Source: Dictyobacter aurantiacus (GTDB taxonomy: Bacteria > Chloroflexota > Ktedonobacteria > Ktedonobacterales > Ktedonobacteraceae). From it: a stretch of 64,000 nucleotides of DNA. The position numbers and the translations under genes were made by a program. This document shows, piece after piece, positions 24,437-31,918 of the stretch. The notes below the pieces were generated by a model. The model did not search any database and was not told the DNA's origin. It saw only the letters and a list, made by a program, of their open reading frames with translations. The stretch lies in the NCBI RefSeq assembly GCF_003967515.1, contig NZ_BIFQ01000001.1, positions 5,456,001-5,520,000 of the forward strand. Direction: 5' to 3'. Numbering within the stretch: position 1 is the first letter of the stretch; every line of letters begins with the position of its first letter.

Positions 24437-26050
24437 ATGCATGCACACGCATCTCTCAATCACTCCGAACTGCCGATTCTGCCCCGGCCCACCAGTGTCG
24501 AGCGAGCGGAAGGATATTTTCAGCTGACCCGGGACACCGTGATCGTGGCAGAGCAGGAGACGCAGGCCATCGGCGTGCTGCTGGCTTACGCACTGGCGCC
24601 CGCGCTCGGTTTCGTGCCGCGCGTGCTTACAGATGAGCATCCTGCGCTGCCCGCTATCTCGCTGGGCATTGATCCCCAGCTGTCACAGCTGGGCCAGGAA
24701 GGGTATACGCTCACGGTTACAGAGGAGCAGGTCACGCTGCGGGCGGCTTATCCGGCTGGCGTCTTCTACGCCACGCAGACGCTCAGACAGCTGCTTCCCG
24801 TTGAAATCTTCTCCGCGACGCCCGTCAGCCAGAGCTGGCATATCCCGGCGGTCAGCATCGAGGATGCGCCCCGCTTCTCGTGGCGCGGCTGCATGCTTGA
24901 CAGCGCGCGCCACTTTATCCCAAAGCAGGAAGTGCTCAAGTTGATCGATATGCTAGCCCTGCATAAGATGAATGTGCTTCACCTGCACCTGACCGATGAC
25001 CAGGGGTGGCGCATCGAGATCAAAAAGTATCCCAGGCTGACCGAGGTGGGCGCGTATCGCAAAGAGACCGTGATCGGACACGCCAGGAGGCCACAGGGGT
25101 ACGACGGCATCTCGCATGGCGGCTTCTACAGCCAGCAGGAACTGCGCGAGATCGTCGCTTACGCGGCCGCGCGTTATATGGTCGTAGTGCCTGAGATCGA
25201 TATTCCCGGACACGCCCAGGCGGCGATCGCCGCCTACCCTGAGCTGGGTGTGTTACAGCAGCCGGTCGAAGTGTCAACAACCTGGGGCATCCACCCGTAC
25301 CTGTTCAACCCCACCGAGGAGGTATTTCAATTCCTCAGGGATGTCCTGAGCGAGGTTATGGATATCTTCCCCAGCCCGTTCATCCACATTGGTGGTGATG
25401 AGGCCATCAAGGATCAATGGCAGGCGAGCCCGCAGGTGCAGCAGATCATCAAAGAACTGGGCTTGAAAGATGAGGACGAGCTTCAGAGCTGGTTCCTGTC
25501 ACAGATCGGGACGTTTCTGATGCAGCATAATCGTCGCATGCTGGGATGGGACGAGATTCTCGAAGGGGGCCTGCCAGCTGGCGCCACCGTCATGTCGTGG
25601 CGAGGGATTGAAGGCGGGATCGCGGCCGCGCAAGCGCGGCACGACGTGGTCATGACCCCCAACCCGTTCGTCTATCTCGACTACTACCAATCCAACGATC
25701 CCGCGGAACCGCTAGCCATTGGCGGCTACCTGCCGCTAGACAAAGTGTACTCCTTCGATCCCATTCCGGCCGAACTTACCGCGGAGCAGGCGCGGCATGT
25801 TCTCGGAGCCCAGTGTAATCTCTGGAGTGAGTACGTTCCCACCGTGAAGCATCTAGAATATATGTTGTTCCCGCGTGCTATCGCCCTTGCCGAGGTCGCC
25901 TGGACGCCAAAGGAGCGTCTTGAGTTCTCCGACTTCCGCCAGCGGCTGAGCGTGCATGAGGCCCGGCTCGTCTCCCAGGATGTCAATTTCCGACCGGTCG
26001 AGAAGTTGGACCTGGAGCAGACGTTCCCGCTGCGCACGCGGCTCTGGTAG
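24437..26050 (+). CDS. Beta-N-acetylhexosaminidase, GH20
   Basis: A 537-residue enzyme removing terminal GlcNAc/GalNAc from chitooligosaccharides or glycans. An N-terminal GH20b domain (about 10-140) precedes the TIM barrel (about 145-500). Landmarks are RGCMLDSARHFIP, LHLHLTDDQGWRIEIKKYP, VVVPEIDIPGHA, the catalytic pair in HIGGDEA (D321-E322), MLGWDEIL, MSWRG and GAQCNLWSE. No signal peptide is visible, so it may be cytoplasmic and act on imported oligosaccharides. A second, anchored GH20 lies at 42944. A broken ABC transporter follows 18 bp downstream. Confidence 0.96.
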   Translation: MHAHASLNHSELPILPRPTSVERAEGYFQLTRDTVIVAEQETQAIGVLLAYALAPALGFVPRVLTDEHPALPAISLGIDPQLSQLGQEGYTLTVTEEQVTLRAAYPAGVFYATQTLRQLLPVEIFSATPVSQSWHIPAVSIEDAPRFSWRGCMLDSARHFIPKQEVLKLIDMLALHKMNVLHLHLTDDQGWRIEIKKYPRLTEVGAYRKETVIGHARRPQGYDGISHGGFYSQQELREIVAYAAARYMVVVPEIDIPGHAQAAIAAYPELGVLQQPVEVSTTWGIHPYLFNPTEEVFQFLRDVLSEVMDIFPSPFIHIGGDEAIKDQWQASPQVQQIIKELGLKDEDELQSWFLSQIGTFLMQHNRRMLGWDEILEGGLPAGATVMSWRGIEGGIAAAQARHDVVMTPNPFVYLDYYQSNDPAEPLAIGGYLPLDKVYSFDPIPAELTAEQARHVLGAQCNLWSEYVPTVKHLEYMLFPRAIALAEVAWTPKERLEFSDFRQRLSVHEARLVSQDVNFRPVEKLDLEQTFPLRTRLW

Positions 26051-26068
26051 TTGTAAGGAAAGGCTTGT

Positions 26069-26980
26069 ATGGCCGTAATCGAGTGCGTTGAATTGACGAA
26101 GGTGTATGAGTAGCGGGTGGCGCTGCGCAACCTGTCGCTGACGATTGAGCAGGGGCAGTCCTTCGGGTTGCTGGGCGAGAACGGGGCCGGCAAATCGACC
26201 TTTGTACGTCTGCTGATGGGCTTCATCTTCCCGAGCTCGGGGCAACTGCGGGTACTGGGCCAGTCGAATGTGGCCCTGGCCCATACCCGCATCGGTTATG
26301 TGCATGAGCGCACCATCTTTGAACCGCGCATCTCCGGTCGCAACTATCTGATCCACCTGGGCAGGCTGGCCGGAGTGCAGGGGAGTGCCGGACTGCGGCA
26401 TATCGATGCCCTGCTGGAGCGCGTGCTCCTGCAGGAGGCGGCCCGGCGTCCCGTTGGTGGCTACTCCAAGGGCATGCAGCAGCGGTTGGCCATCGCGCAG
26501 GCGCTGCTGACCGATCCCGAACTGTTGATTCTGGACGAGCCGACCAGTGGTCTGGATCCGCGCAGCCAGTGGGAGATTCGCCAGCTGATCCAGGGACTGC
26601 GCCAGGAAGGGAAGACGATCCTGCTCTGCTCGCATTACCTGGCTGAGGTTGAGGCGCTGTGTGACACCATCGGCATCCTGCGCCGGGGAAACATGATCCT
26701 GTCGGGAGCCGTCGCCGACCTGGTGACGGCCCGCAACATCGTGGAGATCACCCTGGCCGGGCAGCTGGACGCCCGACAGACGCTGGCCCGGCTTCAGATA
26801 TCCACGCAGGCCATTCTGGACGTGCGGGACAACACCTTCAAGGTGCGTGGCGAGGCGCAGGCCGGGATCCTGGAGAAGCTCGTGCTGGCCCACGTGCCGC
26901 TGCACTCGCTGCAGCCGCTCAGCCAATCATTGGAAGAGGTCTATGTCCAGGCCACGGAGCAGGCTGAGTATCTGGCATGA
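26069..26980 (+). pseudogene. ABC transporter ATP-binding protein with amber stop at codon 15
   Basis: Translation from ATG 26069 gives MAVIECVELTKVYE, then TAG (26111-26113), then RVALRNLSLTIEQG and an otherwise complete ABC ATPase. It has Walker A GENGAGKST, signature YSKGMQQRL, Walker B LLILDEPTSGLDP and the H-loop CSHYL. The tyrosine of the A-loop is upstream of the stop. A GTG at 26117 could restart translation but has no Shine-Dalgarno and would lose the first strand. The next gene, the expected membrane partner, is only a stub. The locus looks recently inactivated. Suppression or reinitiation is possible but not supported. Confidence 0.75.
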
Positions 26981-27078
26981 AAAGCGCTAAAGACGATTTG
27001 TGCCGTATATGGAAGGTTAACCTTTGGGGCTTCATCCGCAAGCATTGTTTCTCTCGCTTTCGGCCAAATTCATCATGA
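26977..27078 (+). pseudogene. Truncated N-terminus of the partner ABC permease
   Basis: An ATG overlapping the ATPase stop (ATGA) opens a 33-codon frame, MKSAKDDLCRIWKVNLWGFIRK..., resembling the cytoplasmic N-terminal segment of ABC-2-type permeases. It ends at a stop before any membrane helix. The overlap is typical of ATPase-permease operons, so this is probably the remnant of a deleted permease. The family assignment is inference from position and is weak on sequence alone. Confidence 0.45.
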
Positions 27079-27146
27079 TTTTAGAGTAAAGCGAGCAGCT
27101 ATGTCAACCTTTTTCTATCCATAAGCATTTTTTACTCCTCAATTAG

Positions 27147-27195
27147 GACATGTTCCTCGTAGGGCGCAACCTATGCACCCTACGAGGAACATGTC
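27147..27195. terminator. 18-bp-stem hairpin between convergent genes
   Basis: GACATGTTCCTCGTAGGG (27147-27164) pairs perfectly with 27178-27195. The 13-nt loop can itself pair weakly. It lies between the ABC remnant and the SRPBCC gene on the opposite strand and probably terminates both. Confidence 0.75.
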
Positions 27196-27212
27196 TGTGA
27201 TGGCAACAGTTA

Positions 27213-27650
27213 TTAGACGGGCATGCCTTGATTGCTATTGAGGAGATTCTGGAGGCTTTTTTTCATCAGGTAATCCCATCCCTGGCTACATTGATTAAAA
27301 CATTCGAATGCTGGCACGAGACCCGAGTGTGTTATCGTCACTTCAGTGCTATCTGCCCTGGGAACTACTTCCCAGACGATTTTCGTACCCACCCATTCAG
27401 TGTGATCATCATGCCATCCCTGATAGCTATCGATAACATCCCAGACAATGTGTTTATCGGGGATGATCTCAGCGACCTTCACTTTATACATATCGCCATT
27501 TTGAAAGCGCACCGTGAACACGTCCCCTGGTTTTGTTGCCTGGCCCTCAAAATCTTTTGCCCACCATTCTGACACCCGAGTAATCTTATTAAACGCTTCT
27601 TCTGGCGTAGCGTGAGTTGTAATGCTGCTATGGTAATCCTGGTTTTTCAT
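27213..27650 (-). CDS. SRPBCC-fold (AHSA1-like) protein
   Basis: A 145-residue START/Bet v1-like hydrophobic-pocket protein. The pattern SITTHATPEEAFNKITRVSEWWAKDFEG, then DVFTVRF, KVAEIIPDKHIVWDV and TKIVWEVVP, and the C-terminal helix GWDYLMKKSLQNLL, matches the SRPBCC/AHSA1 group. Ligand and role are unknown; such proteins bind lipids, polyketides or act as small stress proteins. GGAAGG precedes the ATG. It is monocistronic in AT-rich surroundings. Confidence 0.88.
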   Translation of the reverse strand: MKNQDYHSSITTHATPEEAFNKITRVSEWWAKDFEGQATKPGDVFTVRFQNGDMYKVKVAEIIPDKHIVWDVIDSYQGWHDDHTEWVGTKIVWEVVPRADSTEVTITHSGLVPAFECFNQCSQGWDYLMKKSLQNLLNSNQGMPV

Positions 27651-27830
27651 TGTGCAAGACCTTCCCTTTCGCAGTTCCTATGATCTCTACTTGAACAGCG
27701 CAATTTTTATCGATATACACAGAATGACTTATACGTTTGTTTCGATACTCCTAATACATATTATTCTAATTGAAAATACTTTGTTTGTCAAGTGGATCGC
27801 AGATTGTTCTTACTCCAGGGGAAGATCGTA

Positions 27831-27903
27831 TCGTTGGTGGAGCGTGGACGTCCGGGCACGGGGCTGCTGCGCGGCAAAGCTGGGGCAAGCCCAGCACCTA
27901 CTT
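27831..27903 (-). repeat. Family I long-form hairpin repeat, second copy
   Basis: Matches 11251-11326 over the whole length. The right-hand hairpin is GCTGGG-GCAAG-CCCAGC (27880-27896), next to ACCTAC. It lies in a 596-bp stretch (27651-28246) in which I see no gene. The rest of the stretch holds only this repeat and the palindrome at 28116-28133. Confidence 0.78.
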
Positions 27904-28115
27904 GATGTTGGATATCATCGAAGATACTTCCTTTGCGGTCGTGCATGAGAAAAACGATGGTTGATTGATGGCGATGGTCGATGTGTGTGTTTGTTGATAC
28001 ATCCCATCGCCCATATGCAAAGTCTAGCCTGATGCGCAGAGATTTACGCCTATGGAACTACTGGTTCTCCTGACCGGTCAAAACTTCCCCGGTAGATGGA
28101 ATACGGGTGATCTAT

Positions 28116-28133
28116 CCCGGTAAAAATACCGGG
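28116..28133. promoter_or_regulatory. CCCGGTA palindrome upstream of the TPR gene
   Basis: CCCGGTA-AAAA-TACCGGG is a perfect 7-bp inverted repeat about 115-130 bp before the TPR gene. There is no T-tract, so an operator is more likely than a terminator. Nearby CCGGT sequences (GACCGGTC, CCCCGGTAG) suggest extra half sites. Confidence 0.45.
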
Positions 28134-28288
28134 TCGGTGAGTTGGTGCGGTTGTGTGTTTGTTATCTGTACTGGTACCTGGGTTGTGGAATGGAAACAGG
28201 ATAGACAAAGTGCACTATAATTATAGAGGAGTTTTATATACTCTCGATGCTGGCCGGCAAGAAGTTAAAGGAAGAGGCGCGATTGAGC

Positions 28289-29347
28289 ATGGACGTTGTA
28301 GATCTGTTTAATCTGGTTGGAAATCTCATCTTTGTTGTTGTTGTTCTCCTGGCCGTGATGGAAGGCATCGGCTATGCCTTGATGCGGTATTGGAAGAAAT
28401 ATCGCTGGGCGGCCAACTACTATTCGGCATTGCTGGCACTCTTGCCATTCAGTGCCATGCTCTATGTCAATCGTTCGTGGGCCCGGCTCTGTCTGCTTGA
28501 GTTTGACCACGCGCTGGACGACTGCGCGCGGGCCATCAAGCACAATGACCAGCTAGCGATGGCTTATAACAATCGGGCGGCGGCCTACATGGGGCTCTAT
28601 CGATTTCGGGATGCGTATTGGGCCGCTCAGCATGCTATCCAGCTAGACGATAAGTTGTGGGCGGCGTACTATAATCGCGGTTGTGCCCTGCACGGTTTGA
28701 AGGACTATGAAGCGGCCATTAAAGACTTTGATGTGTGTATCGAGCAGCGACCGGGATCTGCCGATCAGTATTTTAGTCGCGCCAACTGCTATCTGCACCT
28801 GCAACAGTATGAGCGCGCCATTGAGGACTATAGCAGCAGTATCGATTTGATGGCGCATGCCTGGAACGCCTACCACAATCGAGCATACGCCTATCTGGCC
28901 TTAAACGACATTGAGCGCGGCTACGCTGATATCTGCAAGAGCTGTGAGTTTCATCCAACGGAATTACTACACTACTTATTGAAAACGTGGTGTGAGCTCT
29001 GCCTTGATCCCCGGCTCACCCCTGAGCGCGTGGCAGAATTCGCGGCCCTATCCGTGGTGCAGACCATACAACCTTCCAGGCGCCATTCCTATCAGGGCAT
29101 GCTCGCCTGGATGCGCGGGGAGTATGAGCAGGCGCTGGCGCAGTTCGAGCTCGGCATCGAGAGCGATCCATACGCTAACGAGGCCAACTACTTCTGGTCC
29201 GGCATGGCGCTAGCCGCGCTGGGACGCTATGAGGAAGCGAAGAAGGCCATTGATTATGCCTTGCAGCGCAGCATGTCGCCCTTCTTTCTCAAAGCCCTCG
29301 CCCTTCTCAAGGAAGATCACGCCGCGTTTATTGAGCAATATGTGTAA
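28289..29347 (+). CDS. Membrane-anchored tetratricopeptide-repeat protein
   Basis: 352 residues from ATG 28289; an in-frame ATG at 28247 would add 14. An N-terminal helix (VGNLIFVVVVLLAVMEGIGYAL) and a second hydrophobic segment (YYSALLALLPFSAML) precede about six TPR units. The units show the A-A-Y-x-N-R/G pattern (AYNNRAAAYMGLYRFRDAYWAAQHAI; AAYYNRGCALHGLKDYEAAIKDF; QYFSRANCYLHLQQYERAIEDY). The TPRs probably face the cytoplasm and form a scaffold. No partner gene is adjacent. A family II repeat starts right after the stop. Confidence 0.82.
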   Translation: MDVVDLFNLVGNLIFVVVVLLAVMEGIGYALMRYWKKYRWAANYYSALLALLPFSAMLYVNRSWARLCLLEFDHALDDCARAIKHNDQLAMAYNNRAAAYMGLYRFRDAYWAAQHAIQLDDKLWAAYYNRGCALHGLKDYEAAIKDFDVCIEQRPGSADQYFSRANCYLHLQQYERAIEDYSSSIDLMAHAWNAYHNRAYAYLALNDIERGYADICKSCEFHPTELLHYLLKTWCELCLDPRLTPERVAEFAALSVVQTIQPSRRHSYQGMLAWMRGEYEQALAQFELGIESDPYANEANYFWSGMALAALGRYEEAKKAIDYALQRSMSPFFLKALALLKEDHAAFIEQYV

Positions 29348-29349
29348 GA

Positions 29350-29476
29350 AGTGTCTGACTTCCGTCAGTGTGGGGACACGTGAGCGCGTCCACACGCGCG
29401 TCCGCTGCGCGGCCGCCCTGGTTTTTTATGTAAGTGGATCGCGTGCGCATCCGCGCACGCGATCCACTTACATAAA
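29350..29476 (+). repeat. Family II structured repeat, copy A
   Basis: The element begins GTGTCTGACTTCCGT and has a first hairpin (about 29371-29394). It then has the conserved block CGCGCGTCCGCTGCGCGG and a run of six T, and ends in a perfect 24-bp hairpin (29425-29448 with 29453-29476) with loop ATCC. Copy B at 56257 has the same body and GCGC-ATCC-GCGC tip but an unrelated stem. Here it sits between convergent gene ends, consistent with terminator use. Confidence 0.8.
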
Positions 29477-29513
29477 CAGGCAGATTGTTGCGGTGCCGGG
29501 TTCAATCAGACGA

Positions 29514-30416
29514 TTATGCCGAGAATTCACGCTCGGTTAGGTCCCAGATTACGCCCGAGGCGGCCATGCTTCCCTGGGCGGCGGAGACAATGAGCTGTGA
29601 GGCAGAGACGGCATCGCCGGCGGCATAGACTCCCTTGACCGAGGTGCGGCCGAGGCGGTCCACCGTGATCCCATTCATCTCGTTGGTCTCGCAGCCAAGC
29701 TGCGCGCCAAAGGGGGAGGCCGGCTGCCAGCGCGGAGCTACCAGGCCACCCTGACGGGCGCTTGCCTCGTGGGCCGCGAACTCAACCCGTTCGAGCCTGC
29801 CGTTTGTGCCAACCAGGGCCGTGATGCGCTCTTCAACGATCTCGATCTCGCGCCTGCGCAGGGTCGCCTTTTGCTCTTCGGTGAGCGTTGCATGGCCATT
29901 GGTGCAGACGAGCAGGTCTCGACTCCAGTTCCAGAGGAGGGTGGCCATATGGAAGGCGGCCGGTCCTTCCTCCACAATGAGGATAAGGGGTATGTCTTTG
30001 AGCTCCCAGCCATCACAGAAAGGGCAGTTGAACAGACTTGTTCCATAATACTCGTGAATGCGTTCCACGTCGGGTAGCGTCTCCTTCAGGCCGGTGGCGA
30101 GGATGATGGTTCTGGCCTGCACGGTAGTGCCATTATCCACAACGAGTTCATATTCATCATCATGTTTGTGAACAGCGGTAACGCGAGCCTGCTGGATGCT
30201 GACGGAAGGGTAGGCGCTGATCTCCTGATGCGCGAGGCGTCTGAACTCGTCTGGTGACACGCCATCGCGTGTGAGAAAGCCATGGGATTCATGCGTCACG
30301 GCATTGCGCGGCCGGTTATCGTCGAACAGCACCACGTTTCTTTTGCCCCGGCCCAGAACGAGCGCCGCGTTCAATCCGGCTGGCCCCCCGCCAATAATGG
30401 CACAGTCTAGCCTCAT
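29514..30416 (-). CDS. FAD/NAD(P)-dependent oxidoreductase, thioredoxin-reductase-like
   Basis: 300 residues from ATG 30416; the open frame extends upstream to 30503, across an operator. An N-terminal FAD-binding motif, DCAIIGGGPAGLNAALVLGRG, and the later ATGLKETLPDV are typical of the thioredoxin reductase family. A CPFC pair in NCPFCDGWELKD occupies the place of the redox CxxC. GVYAAGDAV closes the FAD domain. The NAD(P) domain lacks a canonical GxGxxA and reads VEEGPAAFHMA. It likely reduces a small disulfide or quinone substrate. It is controlled by the Rrf2 protein encoded just upstream, judging from a shared operator. Confidence 0.88.
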   Translation of the reverse strand: MRLDCAIIGGGPAGLNAALVLGRGKRNVVLFDDNRPRNAVTHESHGFLTRDGVSPDEFRRLAHQEISAYPSVSIQQARVTAVHKHDDEYELVVDNGTTVQARTIILATGLKETLPDVERIHEYYGTSLFNCPFCDGWELKDIPLILIVEEGPAAFHMATLLWNWSRDLLVCTNGHATLTEEQKATLRRREIEIVEERITALVGTNGRLERVEFAAHEASARQGGLVAPRWQPASPFGAQLGCETNEMNGITVDRLGRTSVKGVYAAGDAVSASQLIVSAAQGSMAASGVIWDLTEREFSA

Positions 30417-30443
30417 AGGATGATCCCTCTTTCTAATTATAGA

Positions 30444-30470
30444 TAATACGGACTCATAAAGTCTATAATT
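30444..30470 (-). promoter_or_regulatory. Rrf2 operator 2, in front of the oxidoreductase
   Basis: Minus strand AATTATAGACTTTATGAGTC then CGTATTA. This matches operator 1 (30951-30983) over ATTATAGACTYNATGAGTCC. It lies 28 bp upstream of the oxidoreductase ATG and overlaps its probable promoter. Confidence 0.75.
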
Positions 30471-30507
30471 GTGGCAAAAAAAAAGACGCCTCTTTCCACG
30501 CATCCAT

Positions 30508-30939
30508 TTACAGGGTGAGCTGATCTACGATATGTGTCAGGTTGGTCGCATTCTGCTCAACCAGGTCAACGAATTTGCGCGTTTTCAGATAGTCCTCCAT
30601 CTGTTGCTCCGCCTGCGTCATTACATTTTGAATGAGACACCCATGGTGTTCAAGCCCATCATCGCAGTGGAACAGCGACGCCGTCCCCTCAATTGCCTGA
30701 ATGACGTCCAGGAACGAGATGTCCGCCTTGCTGCGCGTCAGCTTATAGCCTCCGTTCACGCCAGGAGTCGACTCGATCATGCCCGCCTTGACGAGCCGGG
30801 TCAAAATCTTGGACAGGTAGGTGGGAGAAAGCTTTTGCAACGCCGCCAGTTGCTGAACGCCGATGGTTTTTCCCGCCGGAAGAGCCACGAAATACATCAT
30901 CGTGTGCAGCGCGTAATTGGTCGCCTGTGAATATTTCAT
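30508..30939 (-). CDS. Rrf2-family transcriptional regulator
   Basis: A 143-residue winged-helix regulator. The start MKYSQATNYALHTMMYFV, then LAALQKLSPTYLSKILTRLVKAGMIES, PGVNGGYKLTRS and ISFLDVIQAIEG, is typical Rrf2. Only two cysteines plus neighbouring histidines are present (HCDDGLEHHGC), short of the three-Cys Fe-S set of IscR/NsrR. It might bind a cluster with mixed ligands or act through thiols. Two near-identical palindromes, before its own gene and before the oxidoreductase, point to autoregulation and control of that enzyme. Confidence 0.93.
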   Translation of the reverse strand: MKYSQATNYALHTMMYFVALPAGKTIGVQQLAALQKLSPTYLSKILTRLVKAGMIESTPGVNGGYKLTRSKADISFLDVIQAIEGTASLFHCDDGLEHHGCLIQNVMTQAEQQMEDYLKTRKFVDLVEQNATNLTHIVDQLTL

Positions 30940-30950
30940 CTTGCCCTCCC

Positions 30951-30983
30951 TTCTATTATAGACTCGATGAGTCCATAATAGAA
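30951..30983. promoter_or_regulatory. Rrf2 operator 1, in front of the regulator gene
   Basis: Near-perfect palindrome with arms TTCTATTATAGACTC and GAGTCCATAATAGAA around GAT, 12 bp upstream of the Rrf2 ATG. It overlaps the GGGAGG Shine-Dalgarno side of the promoter region. The core is shared with operator 2. Confidence 0.78.
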
Positions 30984-31072
30984 CATTAAGATGGGTTATG
31001 TCAAGCCTCTTTCATCTTCTTATGTTCTTGATGCGATAACCAGGGGTTGTATCCCTTTCGTTTCGAGTGTAT

Positions 31073-31100
31073 ACTAGTAACCACTATAGTGGTTACTAGT
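31073..31100 (+). promoter_or_regulatory. 28-bp perfect palindrome before the TrmB gene
   Basis: ACTAGTAACCACTA meets its complement TAGTGGTTACTAGT without spacer, and ends 4 bp before the GGAGGG of the TrmB gene. TrmB-type proteins bind such TACT/AGTA-containing palindromes, so autoregulation is likely. Confidence 0.75.
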
Positions 31101-31114
31101 GATGGAGGGTGTCT

Positions 31115-31864
31115 ATGACGACGGTTGATCTGTTGCAGCAGCTGGGCCTGAATAAGTATGAGGCGGAGGCGTACTATACGCTGCTGACGCGTGGGGCTTT
31201 GACGGGGTATGAGGTGGGGAAGTATTCGCAGGTGCCGGGCTCGCGCAGCTACGAGGTGATGGAGCGTTTGCTTGAGAAGGGACTGGCCCTGGTGCAGCCG
31301 GGTGATCCGCCGCGCTACACGGCGCAGGATCCGCAGGCTGTGTTCGCGCGTTTCCGTGCTTCGATGGAGTCGACGCTGGAGACGTTGACGATGACGCTGA
31401 CCGCGCTGGCTCGTTCCGGCAGCCTGGGAGAGTTCTGGGTGGTGCGCGGGCAGCGGCATATTCTGGCGCGGGCGGTGGAGCTGGTCTCACAGGCCCGTAC
31501 GAGTCTGGATTTGATTATCCCGGCTCATCCTGAGCTGGTGCGGGCCATCGAGCAGGCGCGGGCGCGGGGCTGCCACGTCTTCCATGCTCCCACCGACGAG
31601 CAGGACGAGAACGTTGTGTTGCTGCTGCGCGATGGGCGGGAGGCGCTGGTCGGCACGCTGATCCCAGCCGAGTCCTGCCAGGCCGTGCTGAGTTCGAACC
31701 AGGCCCTGCTGGAGACGCTGCACGGCTATTTCCACTATCGGCGGTCGCCCGACTGGTTGCCATCCGAGGCGCCCGCGACGCAGCAGCAGGACGTGGCGTG
31801 GCTGGATTGGGAGGCCCGCAAGCAGCGTCAGCTGCGTGGCGGTGGCAGAAATCGGGTTGCATAG
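31115..31864 (+). CDS. TrmB-family transcriptional regulator
   Basis: A 249-residue regulator with an N-terminal winged helix (LLQQLGLNKYEAEAYYTLL, PGSRSYEVMERLLEKGLALV), a short coiled coil and a C-terminal PLD-like sensor domain (WVVRGQRHILARAVELVSQA, NVVLLLRDGREALVGTLIP). ATG 31115 is favoured by GGAGGG five bases upstream; a GTG at 31109 overlaps that sequence. TrmB proteins usually sense sugars, but the neighbouring SahH gene, 54 bp downstream on the same strand, suggests a different signal here. The palindrome at 31073 is the likely operator. Confidence 0.9.
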   Translation: MTTVDLLQQLGLNKYEAEAYYTLLTRGALTGYEVGKYSQVPGSRSYEVMERLLEKGLALVQPGDPPRYTAQDPQAVFARFRASMESTLETLTMTLTALARSGSLGEFWVVRGQRHILARAVELVSQARTSLDLIIPAHPELVRAIEQARARGCHVFHAPTDEQDENVVLLLRDGREALVGTLIPAESCQAVLSSNQALLETLHGYFHYRRSPDWLPSEAPATQQQDVAWLDWEARKQRQLRGGGRNRVA

Positions 31865-31918
31865 GGTTGCTTAGTGTGTTTGTGTGTCACTTCTATGAGG
31901 AAAGGATGTCCCCTAAAC

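Noticed and set aside
27651..28246. Possible hidden gene or RNA in a 596-bp gap
   Set aside because: Only a family I repeat and a small palindrome were found; open frames there are short and composition is not coding-like.
31001..31100. Riboswitch (SAH-type) upstream of the TrmB-sahH genes
   Set aside because: The only strong structure is a DNA palindrome ending at the TrmB Shine-Dalgarno; no conserved SAH riboswitch core is visible.
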